Origin: Butyrivibrio sp. AC2005
GTDB taxonomy: Bacteria > Bacillota > Clostridia > Lachnospirales > Lachnospiraceae
DNA length: 64,000 nucleotides
NCBI RefSeq assembly: GCF_000424145.1
Contig: NZ_AUJI01000022.1
Coordinates: forward strand, 46,270 to 110,269
Reading direction: 5' to 3'
Shown: in pieces, positions 7,360 to 15,273 of the stretch
Position numbering within the stretch: position 1 is the stretch's first letter
Layout of the letters: each line of letters begins with the position of its first letter
The notes under the pieces: generated by a model
What the model saw: the letters and a program-made list of their open reading frames with translations, nothing else
The model's database searches: none
Told to the model about the DNA's origin: nothing
Program-made: the position numbers and the translations under genes

Positions 7360-7716
7360 ATGAGCGGATATACCATAGATGAAGCTAGAAGAATTGCTAT
7401 AAATTGCGCGTAAAGTTATAAATCATCTCTTGAGGATAAGCAGTTTATCATTATCTATATAGACAAAGATACAAATATGATTAAGCACATAGAAGTTGTT
7501 TTTCTCGCAAGAAACTATCAGCATTTAACAGGTCTTAATATGATTGATGAGGCTGGCAAACTTCTTGATCATCATTCAGAATTCTTTTATAAAAAATGTG
7601 TTGAGAAAAAGCTTAGCTGTGATGAAATAGTAATGCGAATGGATGGAACCACTCAGCTTAAGTGGTACCATCTTTTTTATGTATATTTAACAATTGAAAA
7701 AAATATATCCAAATAA
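7360..7716 (+). pseudogene. PBECR4-like RNase-fold (toxin-type) protein with in-frame stop
   Basis: TTAGGAG precedes ATG 7360. The frame reads MSGYTIDEARRIAINCA, a TAA at 7411-7413, then SYKSSLEDKQFIIIYIDKDT and VVFLARNYQHLTGLNMIDEA ... EFFYKKCVEKKLSCDEI. The F-x(n)-HLTGL signature followed by an F-Y helix resembles the PBECR4 group (phage BECR-fold nucleases). Only the nonsense codon breaks the frame; the internal ATG at 7477 has no ribosome site. The 3' end runs through a terminator hairpin (7642-7678), so the natural C-terminus was probably lost too. The BECR assignment is tentative. Confidence 0.5.
7642..7678 (+). terminator. Terminator overlapping the end of the nuclease-like ORF
   Basis: GATGGaACCACT pairs with AGTGGTaCCATC, followed by TTTTTT. 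Confidence 0.75.
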
Positions 7717-7799
7717 TATAATGTCGATTTGATATGCAAGTGTGAGTTCATAATTTTTACCTATATATTTGAACTCCATTTATATCAAGGAGGTTATGA

Positions 7800-9086
7800 A
7801 TGAATAAAATAAGAAAAGTAGTCGTAGGAATAATGTTTTCATTACTGATTATATTTGCTGGCTTGATATTTGTTGGAGATAGTGCTCATGCTGCTTCATC
7901 AAATGAAGTGACTATAAAGGTTGCACCAAAAGCAAAAAAGAAAACAATAACTATCTATGAGGGACAGAAGGTTCAACTAGTTGTTAAAGATGGAAAAAAG
8001 AAACTTAAGTCAAATAAATTAACATATAAATCTGATAATACGTACTACGCGAAAGTTAGTAAAAAGGGTGTGATTACAGCAAAGAATGGTGGAAAAGTTA
8101 AAATTACAGTTACCACAAAAGATAAGAAAAAAAGTTGTATTATCAATTTGAAAGTAGAAAGACCAATCAGTGCAAGTTCTATTCAGTTGTCTGATGAAGA
8201 AATAAATCTGAATCAGGGTCAGACATATAGGCTTACGGCGGTTATTTTACCTGATAATACTTTTGATAAGACAATAGAATGGGAGTCAAGTGATCCTTCA
8301 ATAGCTACGGTTACTAACGATGGTGTTGTTATAGGTGTTAGCAGTGGAAGGACCTCTATATGGGCATATAATAAGAAAAATGGAGCTTATGTTTCTGATT
8401 TTTGCTACGTTAATGTGAAGGGCTATGTATACCAAAGTGGTATGGCAGGGGCTAATGTAACATATTCTTTAAGCGGCTATGAGGATGATCTTACACTGGA
8501 ATTAAGTGGAAGCGGGCTTATGACAAATTATAGCGGTGAGAATCAGCCGTGGTATGACTATAAACACCAGATTACAAGAATAGTTGTAAATAACGGAATT
8601 ACCTCTATTGGTGATTATTCATTTTATTTCTGTACAGCGCTTAAAACAGTGGATCTTCCAGGTACAGTTTCGAGGATTGGAAAATTGGCATTCTGTGATT
8701 GTAAAGAGCTATCAAGTATTACATTGCCAAATTCGTTAACAACAATTGATAGTAGGGCATTTTGGGATTGTTACGGTTTGACAAATGTTACAATTCCTGC
8801 ATCTGTTACATATATGGGAGATGAAGTATTTCAGGATTGTAAAAATATTACATATGCAAATATTGAAGCGGATTTTTCAACATTACCTGAGGGAATCTTT
8901 TGGGGATGTTCAAATCTCTTAAGCGTAAGAATTCCAGCTGTTTCATTTGTTGATTCTTTTGCCTTGTATGAATGTCCAAATCTTACTACTATCTATTATC
9001 GTGGAACATATGAACAATGGCAGAATGTTCAATTTAGTAATTATAATGATTCAATGAATGGAAAAGCTGTATATTACAATTCCTAA
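7800..9086 (+). CDS. Secreted BIG2 / BspA-type leucine-rich surface protein
   Basis: The product has 428 residues. A signal peptide is clear (MNKIRKVVVGIMFSLLIIFA ... AHA-A, cleavage near residue 32). A lysine-rich Ig-like domain follows (about 35-120), then a BIG2-like domain (about 125-205: SSIQLSDEEINLN ... TSIWAYNKKNG). The C-terminal part is BspA/LRR_5 repeats (about 250-425: GDYSFYFCTALKTVDLPG, then FCDCKELSSITLPNSLTTID, and so on). AAGGAGG lies before the ATG. A single-gene unit is likely, since a strong terminator follows. Such proteins mediate binding to host, fibre or other cells. It lies inside the mobile-DNA region and may be cargo. Confidence 0.9.
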   Translation: MNKIRKVVVGIMFSLLIIFAGLIFVGDSAHAASSNEVTIKVAPKAKKKTITIYEGQKVQLVVKDGKKKLKSNKLTYKSDNTYYAKVSKKGVITAKNGGKVKITVTTKDKKKSCIINLKVERPISASSIQLSDEEINLNQGQTYRLTAVILPDNTFDKTIEWESSDPSIATVTNDGVVIGVSSGRTSIWAYNKKNGAYVSDFCYVNVKGYVYQSGMAGANVTYSLSGYEDDLTLELSGSGLMTNYSGENQPWYDYKHQITRIVVNNGITSIGDYSFYFCTALKTVDLPGTVSRIGKLAFCDCKELSSITLPNSLTTIDSRAFWDCYGLTNVTIPASVTYMGDEVFQDCKNITYANIEADFSTLPEGIFWGCSNLLSVRIPAVSFVDSFALYECPNLTTIYYRGTYEQWQNVQFSNYNDSMNGKAVYYNS

Positions 9087-9096
9087 AACAAAAGGG

Positions 9097-9140
9097 GATG
9101 GTACTATTTAGCGTTTGGACTAAGTAGTACCGTCTTTTTT
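9097..9140 (+). terminator. Terminator of the leucine-rich surface protein gene
   Basis: GATGGTACT...AGTACCGTC stem extended by TTTAG/CTAAG, followed by TTTTTT. Confidence 0.85.
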
Positions 9141-9189
9141 ATTGAAAGTTTAGATACCACCTGCCTTGCCAATGATAAAATAGTTATAT

Positions 9190-9692
9190 GGCAAAATACA
9201 GAAAATAAGAAAATTTAGATATCCACTGAATCTTTTACGCGATATATGTAAGACTTGGGGAGCAGATAATCTTCCGGTATCTGCTACTTCAGATGTTAGG
9301 ACTAATCTTTTGAATGTTGTTAATGGTCTTTCCAATGACGAGATAGAGCTTATTAGGCTTCGCTATGAGGAGGAGAAGACCTTTGAAGCTCTTTCTGGCT
9401 ATTATGGAATATCTGCAAGTGCTGTTCGTGGGCGTATTCTAAGATTTTGAAAGTGCTTGGTACAAAGCAGTATTCTGATATGATCTACAAGCCGCGGAAG
9501 GATAAGTGCGAGATTAAGACTCTGGAGGATCTTAATCTTTCAAATCATGCCTATCGTACACTTTTGCGGAATAATATAACTACTCTGAATGAATTAAGGG
9601 AGATTGGACTTGAAGGGATACAGGGATTAAGGAGCGTAGGGACGAGTACATATAATGAAATACAGAAAAAAGCGGGATTTTTGTGGAGATAA
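9190..9692 (+). pseudogene. Sigma-region-4-like / RNA polymerase alpha-CTD-like regulator, frameshifted
   Basis: The first part reads FRYPLNLLRDICKTWGADNL, then LSNDEIELIRLRYEEEKTFE and ALSGYYGISASAVRGRILR, a sigma-70 region 4-like helix-turn-helix (L-R-x-R-Y-E-E-x-K-T-x-x-x-L). A one-base slip near 9446-9450 separates it from the second part (KVLGTKQYSDMIYK ... EIKTLEDLNLSNHAYRTLLR ... LRSVGTSTYNEIQKKAG). That part is a helix-hairpin-helix fold like the C-terminal domain of the polymerase alpha subunit. Intact proteins of this design are common HTH proteins in Firmicute phages and islands. The N-terminus is also missing (in-frame TAG upstream). Confidence 0.65.
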
Positions 9693-9763
9693 AAAACGTT
9701 GCATTAATGAAAAGGTTTTCTGCAATTCACATCATTTTTTCGGACAGTCCCAAAGTCCTGAAA

Positions 9764-10636
9764 TTAGGCTATTTCGTCCAATCTCTTTTTAAAGAACTGT
9801 GTTCTGGTGATAATTACAAAGAATAATATATCGATTACTATTTCAACAAAATCTACAACCATTGCATAGGTATCACTAAACGGATAAATCATTGCACCGG
9901 TTAATATAATGTTCTTAAACATATGTAAAAAGAAAATCGCAAATACTTTTCTTTTTGCTATCACATAGATTGCTGTATAAGCAAGCGCTGAACACATGCA
10001 GCAAACAATGAATGATAAGCTCAGGATTGGATTCATCACAAATCTTTGATGCTGTATCTGTGCCGGATAAAAATACAATGGCAGGTGCCATACACCCCAG
10101 ATAAATCCTATGAAAAGTGACATCTTAAGAAGCTTTTCCTTATTAAATAAACGGTCTGTTAAGAAGCCTCTCCAACCAAATTCCTCAGAAAAAGGACCTG
10201 AAATAATGCCCCAGAAAAGAAAATAGAAAAAATACAATGGATTGGATGCAATCAATTTCAATCCTTCAAATCCAAGGTCAGCGCCGCCAAGGCTTTTTGC
10301 TATCATTTGTGTCACAAAGCTTTCAAAGCAAACCAGGCCCAAAGCTAATAATATAGCTGTAATACATTCCTTATTTGGTATAAAGCATCTTTTCATGAAG
10401 TCTTTAATACTATCCTTTGTATAAAAGATAAGGACAAATATAACTCCGATAAGCGTCGGCATTACACCACCGATTCCAAAGAACAACGATGCAAAATCAA
10501 ATGAAGAAATTGACGTATTTTCTATATCAAGCCCCATCATAATTGGCATAAACTGAAACAGCCAAGTTAAGGCTATCGTTATCACCAAATAAAGTATAGT
10601 GATTTTCTTATTTTGTTTTTCGTTTTTTAGTTGCAT
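9764..10636 (-). CDS. CPBP-family intramembrane metalloprotease
   Basis: The 290-residue protein has about eight membrane segments. The CPBP (CAAX/Abi) motifs are visible: EEFGWRGFL (glutamate pair and Arg) and later HLPLYF, with a third conserved region further on. GGAGG lies before the chosen ATG at 10636; a start at 10651 would overlap it. The gene follows the membrane protein at 10664-11095 in the same direction with a 27-bp gap, so they form an operon. CPBP proteases often give self-immunity to bacteriocins or mature peptides. With two double-glycine leader genes 3 kb away, an immunity role is a fair guess, not shown. Confidence 0.85.
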   Translation of the reverse strand: MQLKNEKQNKKITILYLVITIALTWLFQFMPIMMGLDIENTSISSFDFASLFFGIGGVMPTLIGVIFVLIFYTKDSIKDFMKRCFIPNKECITAILLALGLVCFESFVTQMIAKSLGGADLGFEGLKLIASNPLYFFYFLFWGIISGPFSEEFGWRGFLTDRLFNKEKLLKMSLFIGFIWGVWHLPLYFYPAQIQHQRFVMNPILSLSFIVCCMCSALAYTAIYVIAKRKVFAIFFLHMFKNIILTGAMIYPFSDTYAMVVDFVEIVIDILFFVIITRTQFFKKRLDEIA

Positions 10637-10663
10637 AAATCCTCCACCCAACTTACATTAAAA

Positions 10664-11095
10664 TTATTTATTGCAATTTCTTTTGATTATTTTTCTTATT
10701 CCAAATACCAAAAGAATAACTGCCAAAATCAGATATACAATCTCCAGATATATCATGAAAAAGATGTAACCCATGTCATCTGACATAGGATAAAACTTTC
10801 TAAAAATAATATGATAAAAAAGATGATAATGATTGAAAATCGTGAAATGAGTTATCTGGGCTGTAATAAACCCGATAATTACAGATATTATCCCTAAGAA
10901 ACCTTTATTTTTTTGCAAATCAAAAAATATAAGCGCTAGGAAACCTATAAGAAAAATGATGCAATAAATGATAAAGCCAAGAAATGATTCTATGTTAAGA
11001 AAATCTATAAGCGTTACATATATAACGTCAAGAATTACCCCAATAATTGCTGCTAACAATATATTGATAACAGAACTCTTCTCTTCCCGTTTCAT
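10664..11095 (-). CDS. Small membrane protein of unknown function
   Basis: The 143 residues have four hydrophobic segments (about 10-30, 38-60, 65-85, 110-135) and a basic C-terminus (GIRKIIKRNCNK). There is no family motif I recognise. It is the first gene of a two-gene unit with the CPBP protease. The promoter is probably TTGACA with TAAGCT, 16-bp spacer (minus strand, 11157-11130), and GAGGAG serves as ribosome site. Confidence 0.6.
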   Translation of the reverse strand: MKREEKSSVINILLAAIIGVILDVIYVTLIDFLNIESFLGFIIYCIIFLIGFLALIFFDLQKNKGFLGIISVIIGFITAQITHFTIFNHYHLFYHIIFRKFYPMSDDMGYIFFMIYLEIVYLILAVILLVFGIRKIIKRNCNK

Positions 11096-11129
11096 CTACT
11101 CTCCTCACTTTTTATACAGCCCCTTATCA

Positions 11130-11157
11130 AGCTTATCAGTTCCCTTTCTTCTGTCAA
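11130..11157 (-). promoter_or_regulatory. Probable promoter of the membrane protein / CPBP operon
   Basis: On the minus strand: TTGACA (11157-11152), 16-bp spacer, TAAGCT (11135-11130). The -35 is consensus; the -10 matches three of six. Confidence 0.4.
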
Positions 11158-11203
11158 GATATAAGTTAATAAATAACATAAAAGAGGCTTCACTCAAATG
11201 ATT

Positions 11204-11234
11204 AAAACCTACGTGGAAATGCGTAGGTTTTTTT
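11204..11234. terminator. Hairpin terminator in the gap before the excisionase module
   Basis: AAAACCTACG, loop TGGAAATG, CGTAGGTTTT, then TTTT. The gene-free stretch 11096-11499 holds this, the minus-strand promoter and the repeats at 11299-11464. Confidence 0.75.
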
Positions 11235-11298
11235 ATGCTATAAATCCCGGAATTCTGTCTTCAAAATCCCCTTAGTAATTTAGAAGATTTTTTCCAAA

Positions 11299-11464
11299 AA
11301 ACCGGAAAATCACATCACTCGGATACCTAACTAGTAGAGAGGTACGAAATTTTAAATATTTGTTTCTTAAAACCGGAAAATCTATATTCCTCAATTACAT
11401 AACTATTAGAAAATATTATTTTTTCTCGTTCATTTCGAGTAGTTCTGTAATTAAGGAATATAGA
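11299..11464. repeat. Direct and inverted repeats upstream of the excisionase gene
   Basis: AAACCGGAAAATC occurs at 11299 and 11370 (71-bp period). A 19-bp inverted repeat (11381-11399 with 11446-11464, one mismatch) encloses 46 bp and lies just ahead of the xis-like gene. Such dyads could be Xis/Int binding sites or a cruciform-forming regulatory region. Confidence 0.6.
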
Positions 11465-11499
11465 AGCTTTGTTAACGAGATTATTTAGGGAGGTTCATT

Positions 11500-11709
11500 A
11501 TGATAGAAAATAAAAAGACTATGGTGGTTTCGCTAAGCGAAAAGTATTTGCTTACAGTAAAAGAGGCGGCAGCCTACTTTGGTATTGGTGAGAAGCGAAT
11601 AAGATTCCTTGTAAATGAGAACCCTGACCTGGGACTTCATAACGGGGATAGGACCATGGTGCACAGAAGAAAGTTCGAGAAGTACATTGATGAAACTTCT
11701 TGTATTTAA
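11500..11709 (+). CDS. Tn916-type excisionase (Xis)
   Basis: The 69 residues read EKYLLTVKEAAAYFGIGEKR, then IRFLVNENPDLGLHNGDRTM and VHRRKFEKYIDETSCI. This is the MerR-like winged helix of Tn916-type excisionases, with the usual closing F-E-K-Y-x-D-x-T-x-x-I. It directs excision together with the integrase. GGGAGG lies before the ATG. It is the first gene of the module xis - second HTH protein - int. Confidence 0.88.
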   Translation: MIENKKTMVVSLSEKYLLTVKEAAAYFGIGEKRIRFLVNENPDLGLHNGDRTMVHRRKFEKYIDETSCI

Positions 11710-11783
11710 TCCCTTTTGTCTGCCGATAGTAGTTGATAAGCACGGCGCTTAGAGTGATATATAGACAAAAGGAGGAAAGCAGC

Positions 11784-12002
11784 ATGAGAAAACCATCACC
11801 AGGGGATAAACGTATTATTACACCGGAGGAAGCAATTACATTTTATGTACTTAGCAGAAGAAAAATGTGGAAGCTGATGGATGAGCATACAGACTTTACA
11901 GTTAAGTACTATGACGGCAGAAACCTCATAATACGAGCAGAATTTGAAAAATACTTAGAAAATCATCCAGAACTGCGGAGGAGGGCATATGGCAAAAGGT
12001 AG
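11784..12002 (+). CDS. Second excisionase-like HTH protein
   Basis: The 72 residues (DKRIITPEEAITFYVLSRRK, MWKLMDEHTDFTVKYYDGRN, LIIRAEFEKYLENHPELRRR) have the same short winged-helix layout as Xis: E-E-A-I at the first helix and a closing F-E-K-Y-L. AAAGGAGG precedes the ATG at 11784; an earlier start at 11733 lacks one. The gene overlaps the integrase start by 14 bp, showing translational coupling. It probably assists Int in directionality control. Which of the two small proteins is the true excisionase is open. Confidence 0.75.
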   Translation: MRKPSPGDKRIITPEEAITFYVLSRRKMWKLMDEHTDFTVKYYDGRNLIIRAEFEKYLENHPELRRRAYGKR

Positions 12003-13257
12003 TCAAAGAAGAGATAGTAAGCATAGAGTTTTAAGGTGCGGAGAGTCAATAAGAGCAAATGGAAAATATCAGTTCAAATACCATATTGGTGGTAAGCCAC
12101 ATTTCGTTTATAGCTGGAGGCTTGAGCCTACGGATCCACAGCTAAAAGGTAAAAAGCCGGACCTTTCCTTGAGAGAAAAGGAAAAGCTTATCGGTTATGA
12201 TCTTGATTCACAGATAGACTCTACGGGAAAGAACATGACAGTTCTGGAACTCGTGGAAAGATACTTGGCTACTAAAACTGGGGTTAAGCATAATACACGA
12301 AATAATTATAACTTTGCAAAGAATATACTTGCTAAAGAACCCTTTGGAGGAAAAAAGATATCTCAGGTAAAAACTTCTGATGCAAAGTTGTTTTTAATAA
12401 AATTACAGAAAGAAGATGGCAGGGGATATAGCTCGGTAAAGACAATAAGAGGAGTGCTTAGGCCAGCATTCCAGATGGCGGTTGATGATGATTGTCTGCA
12501 GAAGAATCCATTTGGATTTGAGCTTTCTGGAGTTGTGGTTAATGACTCAGTGACAAGAGAAGCAATCACAAAAGATCAGATGAAGAAATTCCTTAAGTTC
12601 ATACATGACGATAATGTTTATTATAAGTATTACGACGCGGTTTATATTCTTTTTCATACAGGCATAAGAATTTCTGAGTTTTGTGGTCTTACAGTAAAAG
12701 ATGTTGATTTGGAAAACAAGGTGATAAATATAGATCATCAGCTTCAGCGAACCTCGGAAATGGAGTATGTAATTGCAAGCACAAAGACAAATGCCGGAAC
12801 AAGGAAGCTTCCTATTACAGATGATGTGGCTGAGTGTTTTAGGCGGATACTGGAAGAAAGAGAAGATTACACTATTGAAAAGATGGTTGACGGCTATACC
12901 GGATTCCTGTTCCTGGATGAAAATGGAATGCCACTTGTGGCCCTGCACTGGGAGCACCGCTTCAATCATATGGTGAAAAGATACAATAATATTTATAGGA
13001 TCCAGCTTCCAAATATCACGCCTCATGTATGCAGGCATACATATTGCAGCAATATGGCCAAAGCAGGAATGAATCCTAAAACGCTTCAATACCTGATGGG
13101 ACATAGAGACATAAGCGTAACACTTAATACGTACACTCATTTGGGATTAGAGGATGCAGCTGATGAGCTTTTGAGACTTGAGGAAACAAGGAAAGAACTT
13201 GATGGTGGGGAGAGTAAAGAAGAGGCTCCAAGCATCAGGGAGTTTAAAATTTCATAA
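11989..13257 (+). CDS. Tn916-family tyrosine integrase, intact
   Basis: The 422 residues hold an N-terminal arm-binding domain (about 1-65, RRDSKHRVLRCGESIRANGK), a core-binding domain (about 80-180) and a catalytic domain (about 195-400). All catalytic residues are visible: Arg227 in TGIRIS, Lys266 in STKTNAG, His346 and Arg349 in HVCRH, His372 in LMGHRD, and nucleophile Tyr382 in NTYTH. It is the only complete recombinase in the att-rich stretch 2229-15873 and is the likely enzyme for the phosphatase-gene site, although it lies 2.6 kb from the right-hand att copy. The remnant at 1780-2073 is a close relative. Confidence 0.95.
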   Translation: MAKGSQRRDSKHRVLRCGESIRANGKYQFKYHIGGKPHFVYSWRLEPTDPQLKGKKPDLSLREKEKLIGYDLDSQIDSTGKNMTVLELVERYLATKTGVKHNTRNNYNFAKNILAKEPFGGKKISQVKTSDAKLFLIKLQKEDGRGYSSVKTIRGVLRPAFQMAVDDDCLQKNPFGFELSGVVVNDSVTREAITKDQMKKFLKFIHDDNVYYKYYDAVYILFHTGIRISEFCGLTVKDVDLENKVINIDHQLQRTSEMEYVIASTKTNAGTRKLPITDDVAECFRRILEEREDYTIEKMVDGYTGFLFLDENGMPLVALHWEHRFNHMVKRYNNIYRIQLPNITPHVCRHTYCSNMAKAGMNPKTLQYLMGHRDISVTLNTYTHLGLEDAADELLRLEETRKELDGGESKEEAPSIREFKIS

Positions 13258-13270
13258 ATGAATGTGTTTT

Positions 13271-13298
13271 ACCTCGGCTTCGGCTGAGGTGTTTTTTT
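13271..13298 (+). terminator. Terminator of the integrase module
   Basis: ACCTCGGC, TTCG tetraloop, GGC-TGAGGT (one G-T pair), then seven T. Confidence 0.85.
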
Positions 13299-13473
13299 AT
13301 TTATGTTTTATTATTTGTTAAGAGTATTTAATTTTCTTTGAGCTTATAATTTTATTTAATTGAACTAAAAAGGATGATTTACGTCAGGAGCATATGGATA
13401 TTTTTCGATTAATAATATATGAGTAAAGAATATGAATAAACCAATAGGGAATTGATTTTATGGAGGTGCAGTT

Positions 13474-13677
13474 ATGAAGCTTATAGGCAATCTTAAGAAA
13501 CAGGTTGAGAAGGCTGAAACAAAAGACGCAAAGAAGAGCCTTATTGAGAAAGCAGGGATACTTCTTACAGATGACGAGCTGGAGCAAGTGTCGGGCGGTG
13601 GGTTTTATTACGGTGATTCAGGTTCAGGGACTTGTGATTTCGATAATGATAACAGCTTCATTGGAGACCATAAATAG
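13474..13677 (+). CDS. Double-glycine leader peptide precursor 1
   Basis: The 67-residue precursor starts MKLIGNLKKQVEKAETKDAK and carries the leader end LLTDDELEQVSGGG, followed by a core of about 23 residues (FYYGDSGSGTCDFDND ... GDHK) with one Cys. L-T-D-D-E-L-E-x-V-S-G-G is the recognition and cleavage motif for PCAT-type peptidase/ABC exporters of bacteriocins and RiPPs. TGGAGG precedes the ATG. A paralogue follows 21 bp downstream. No modification enzyme or dedicated exporter is adjacent, so export would have to use a transporter elsewhere. It is cargo of the integrase-bearing element. Confidence 0.75.
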   Translation: MKLIGNLKKQVEKAETKDAKKSLIEKAGILLTDDELEQVSGGGFYYGDSGSGTCDFDNDNSFIGDHK

Positions 13678-13698
13678 GAAGGTTGCGGAGGTATGAGT

Positions 13699-13914
13699 AT
13701 GAAGCACACAGGAGACCTTAAGAAACAAGTGGAAAATGCACGGTCTTATGAGGAAGCTAAGAACGATATCAAAAAGACCGGAATGCTCTTAGGTGATGAC
13801 GAACTGGATATGGTTGCAGGAGGTGGACTTCAGGAAAAGCTTAAGAAATTAGAGCAAGAAGCTATGGAGGATAAAAACGGTGAACTATTCCATGCTGAAC
13901 ATGCGACATTATAA
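13699..13914 (+). CDS. Double-glycine leader peptide precursor 2
   Basis: The 71 residues start MKHTGDLKKQVENARSYEEA, aligned with the start of precursor 1. The leader ends LLGDDELDMVAGGG; the core of about 28 residues (LQEKLKKLEQEAMEDKNGEL ...) is charged, amphipathic and Cys-free. The start at 13699 is chosen because GGAGG lies seven bases before it, whereas the in-frame ATG at 13693 touches the ribosome site. Similar leaders with unrelated cores suggest a two-peptide bacteriocin or signalling-peptide pair. No activity can be assigned from sequence. Confidence 0.72.
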   Translation: MKHTGDLKKQVENARSYEEAKNDIKKTGMLLGDDELDMVAGGGLQEKLKKLEQEAMEDKNGELFHAEHATL

Positions 13915-14304
13915 AACAGTCAGTGTCCATCAGTAAGTCTTAGGATGCAAAAGTGTTGGTGTAAAGCTTTTGGGGAAAGTGAGATTATAGATAAATTGCT
14001 CGAGTAGTTTAGAAGCATTATATGATGACACTTTATACGTTGACGCTTGTTATGTAATTTGTTACGTTTAGTTTTAGAAAGAGCTTGTCCAATGTGCGTG
14101 TAAATACGTTGCGAAGGGGTGAAAGACCATTGGCGGTATTGGTACGGCTCTTTCTTTAATTTGAAATACACAAGGCCAATTGAATCAACCTCGGCATCTG
14201 CCGAGGTGTTTTTATTCCCCAAAATCCCCAGTAGTCTGAATCCCCAAAACTGACTACGATTTGACTACGTTTCAGCGGCATAATATAAGAAGCTCTCATA
14301 TAAA
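13915..14304. other. Gene-free stretch after the leader peptides
   Basis: It contains a terminator at 14188-14214 and a pair of (T/A)TGACTACG repeats at 14243-14263. These resemble TTTGACTAC at 6743-6757 ahead of att copy C. No coding frame with recognisable homology was found. Confidence 0.6.
14188..14214 (+). terminator. Terminator, same family as the one after the integrase
   Basis: ACCTCGGC, loop ATCT, GCCGAGGT, then GTTTTTA. Confidence 0.8.
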
Positions 14305-14535
14305 GTGATAACGGACTGGCTCAAGAAGAATGGCTATCTGATAGAAAAAGAGGATAATCAGCTTGGTAAAAAGGTAACATTGACTACAGAAAAGGGGCAG
14401 GCTGTTGGGATAACACATTCTTTGCAAACAAGTATGAGCGGAACAGCATATTACAGAATTGAATATGATAAGGCAGGTCAAGAGTTTGTTTTGCAAAATC
14501 TTTCTGAAATTTTAGAAGCTCAACATTCAGAATAA
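14287..14535 (+). pseudogene. C-terminal fragment of an element-borne protein, unknown family
   Basis: The open frame gives VITDWLKKNGYLIEKEDNQL, then GKKVTLTTEKGQAVGI and AYYRIEYDKAGQEFVLQNLS. It looks like the wing-like closing domain of a larger DNA-associated protein. No ATG or ribosome site precedes it; the only formal start is a GTG at 14305. Most likely it is a truncated relic. I cannot name the family with confidence. Confidence 0.5.
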
Positions 14536-14620
14536 GGTAACATAAATCCTATTTTAGTCAATATGGCTTTGCTATTTTTGTGCCATCTAAAAGAAGCAGA
14601 GAGTATGATTTTGGGATATG

Positions 14621-14626
14621 GTATAA
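14621..14626 (+). promoter_or_regulatory. -10 box before the JAMM-domain gene
   Basis: TATAAT about 30 bp before the start codon at 14656. No clear -35 partner is visible. Confidence 0.4.
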
Positions 14627-14655
14627 TAGAAACAGAGATAAGGATATAGAAATAA

Positions 14656-15273
14656 ATGCAGGCAAGCATAGTTGCACAGAAGAAAAGGAACAGGCCAATA
14701 GCAATAACGGATGTTGCTATCGACAAAGTACCAAGAACACATATATTTGGTTTTACAAATGAACAGAATATGTTTATCCAGGAGATGCATAGGGAAGTAC
14801 TGAGGGTGGCTAAAGAACTATGTGAGAAATATAATAGTAACAGCATGGAAGCAGTCATACTGTTGGATACACATACATGGGACAGTTGGATTATTAAAGG
14901 GAAGAAGGACAGAATCGTAGATATAAAGAATAATCCAAAGGCTAAGGAAGTGCTTGACACAAGCGCTAAGAACTCGCTAATTTTACTGCATAATCACCCA
15001 AGTACAGGAACTTTTTCAGCAAGGGATTTAAGGACATTTTGTAACAATGATTCGTTATACATAATGACTGTAGTTGGAAATGATGGCTCAGTGTATGTGC
15101 TAATGAAAAATGTGGAATTTGATCCAAGTGCAGTACTGGAAGAGTATGGGCGTCTTGCAGAACTATTTGAAAAGCAGGGGTATAAATATAATGCTACTGA
15201 GGCAGTAAAGTATATGCTGAAGAATGTCGAGAAGTATAATATGTCATATAAGAAAGGTAGGAAAAAGATATGA
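14656..15273 (+). CDS. RadC-like JAMM/MPN-domain protein
   Basis: The 205 residues carry a JAMM metal site: His112 and His114 in LLHNHPS, then Ser121 and Asp124 in FSARD, with a candidate catalytic Glu66. This is the H-x-H-x(6)-S-x-x-D pattern of RadC and related MPN domains. The flanking helices differ from chromosomal RadC, and no N-terminal helix-hairpin-helix is present. Such proteins are frequent in phages and integrative elements with unknown substrates; a peptidase or structural role are both possible. It overlaps the next gene by four bases, so the two are translated together. Confidence 0.75.
   Translation: MQASIVAQKKRNRPIAITDVAIDKVPRTHIFGFTNEQNMFIQEMHREVLRVAKELCEKYNSNSMEAVILLDTHTWDSWIIKGKKDRIVDIKNNPKAKEVLDTSAKNSLILLHNHPSTGTFSARDLRTFCNNDSLYIMTVVGNDGSVYVLMKNVEFDPSAVLEEYGRLAELFEKQGYKYNATEAVKYMLKNVEKYNMSYKKGRKKI

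Noticed and set aside
9150..9335. Minus-strand 61-codon frame
   Set aside because: It lies opposite the recognisable sigma-like pseudogene and has no start signal.
11299..11464. Origin of transfer
   Set aside because: No relaxase or other transfer gene is in the island; the position before xis fits recombination control better.
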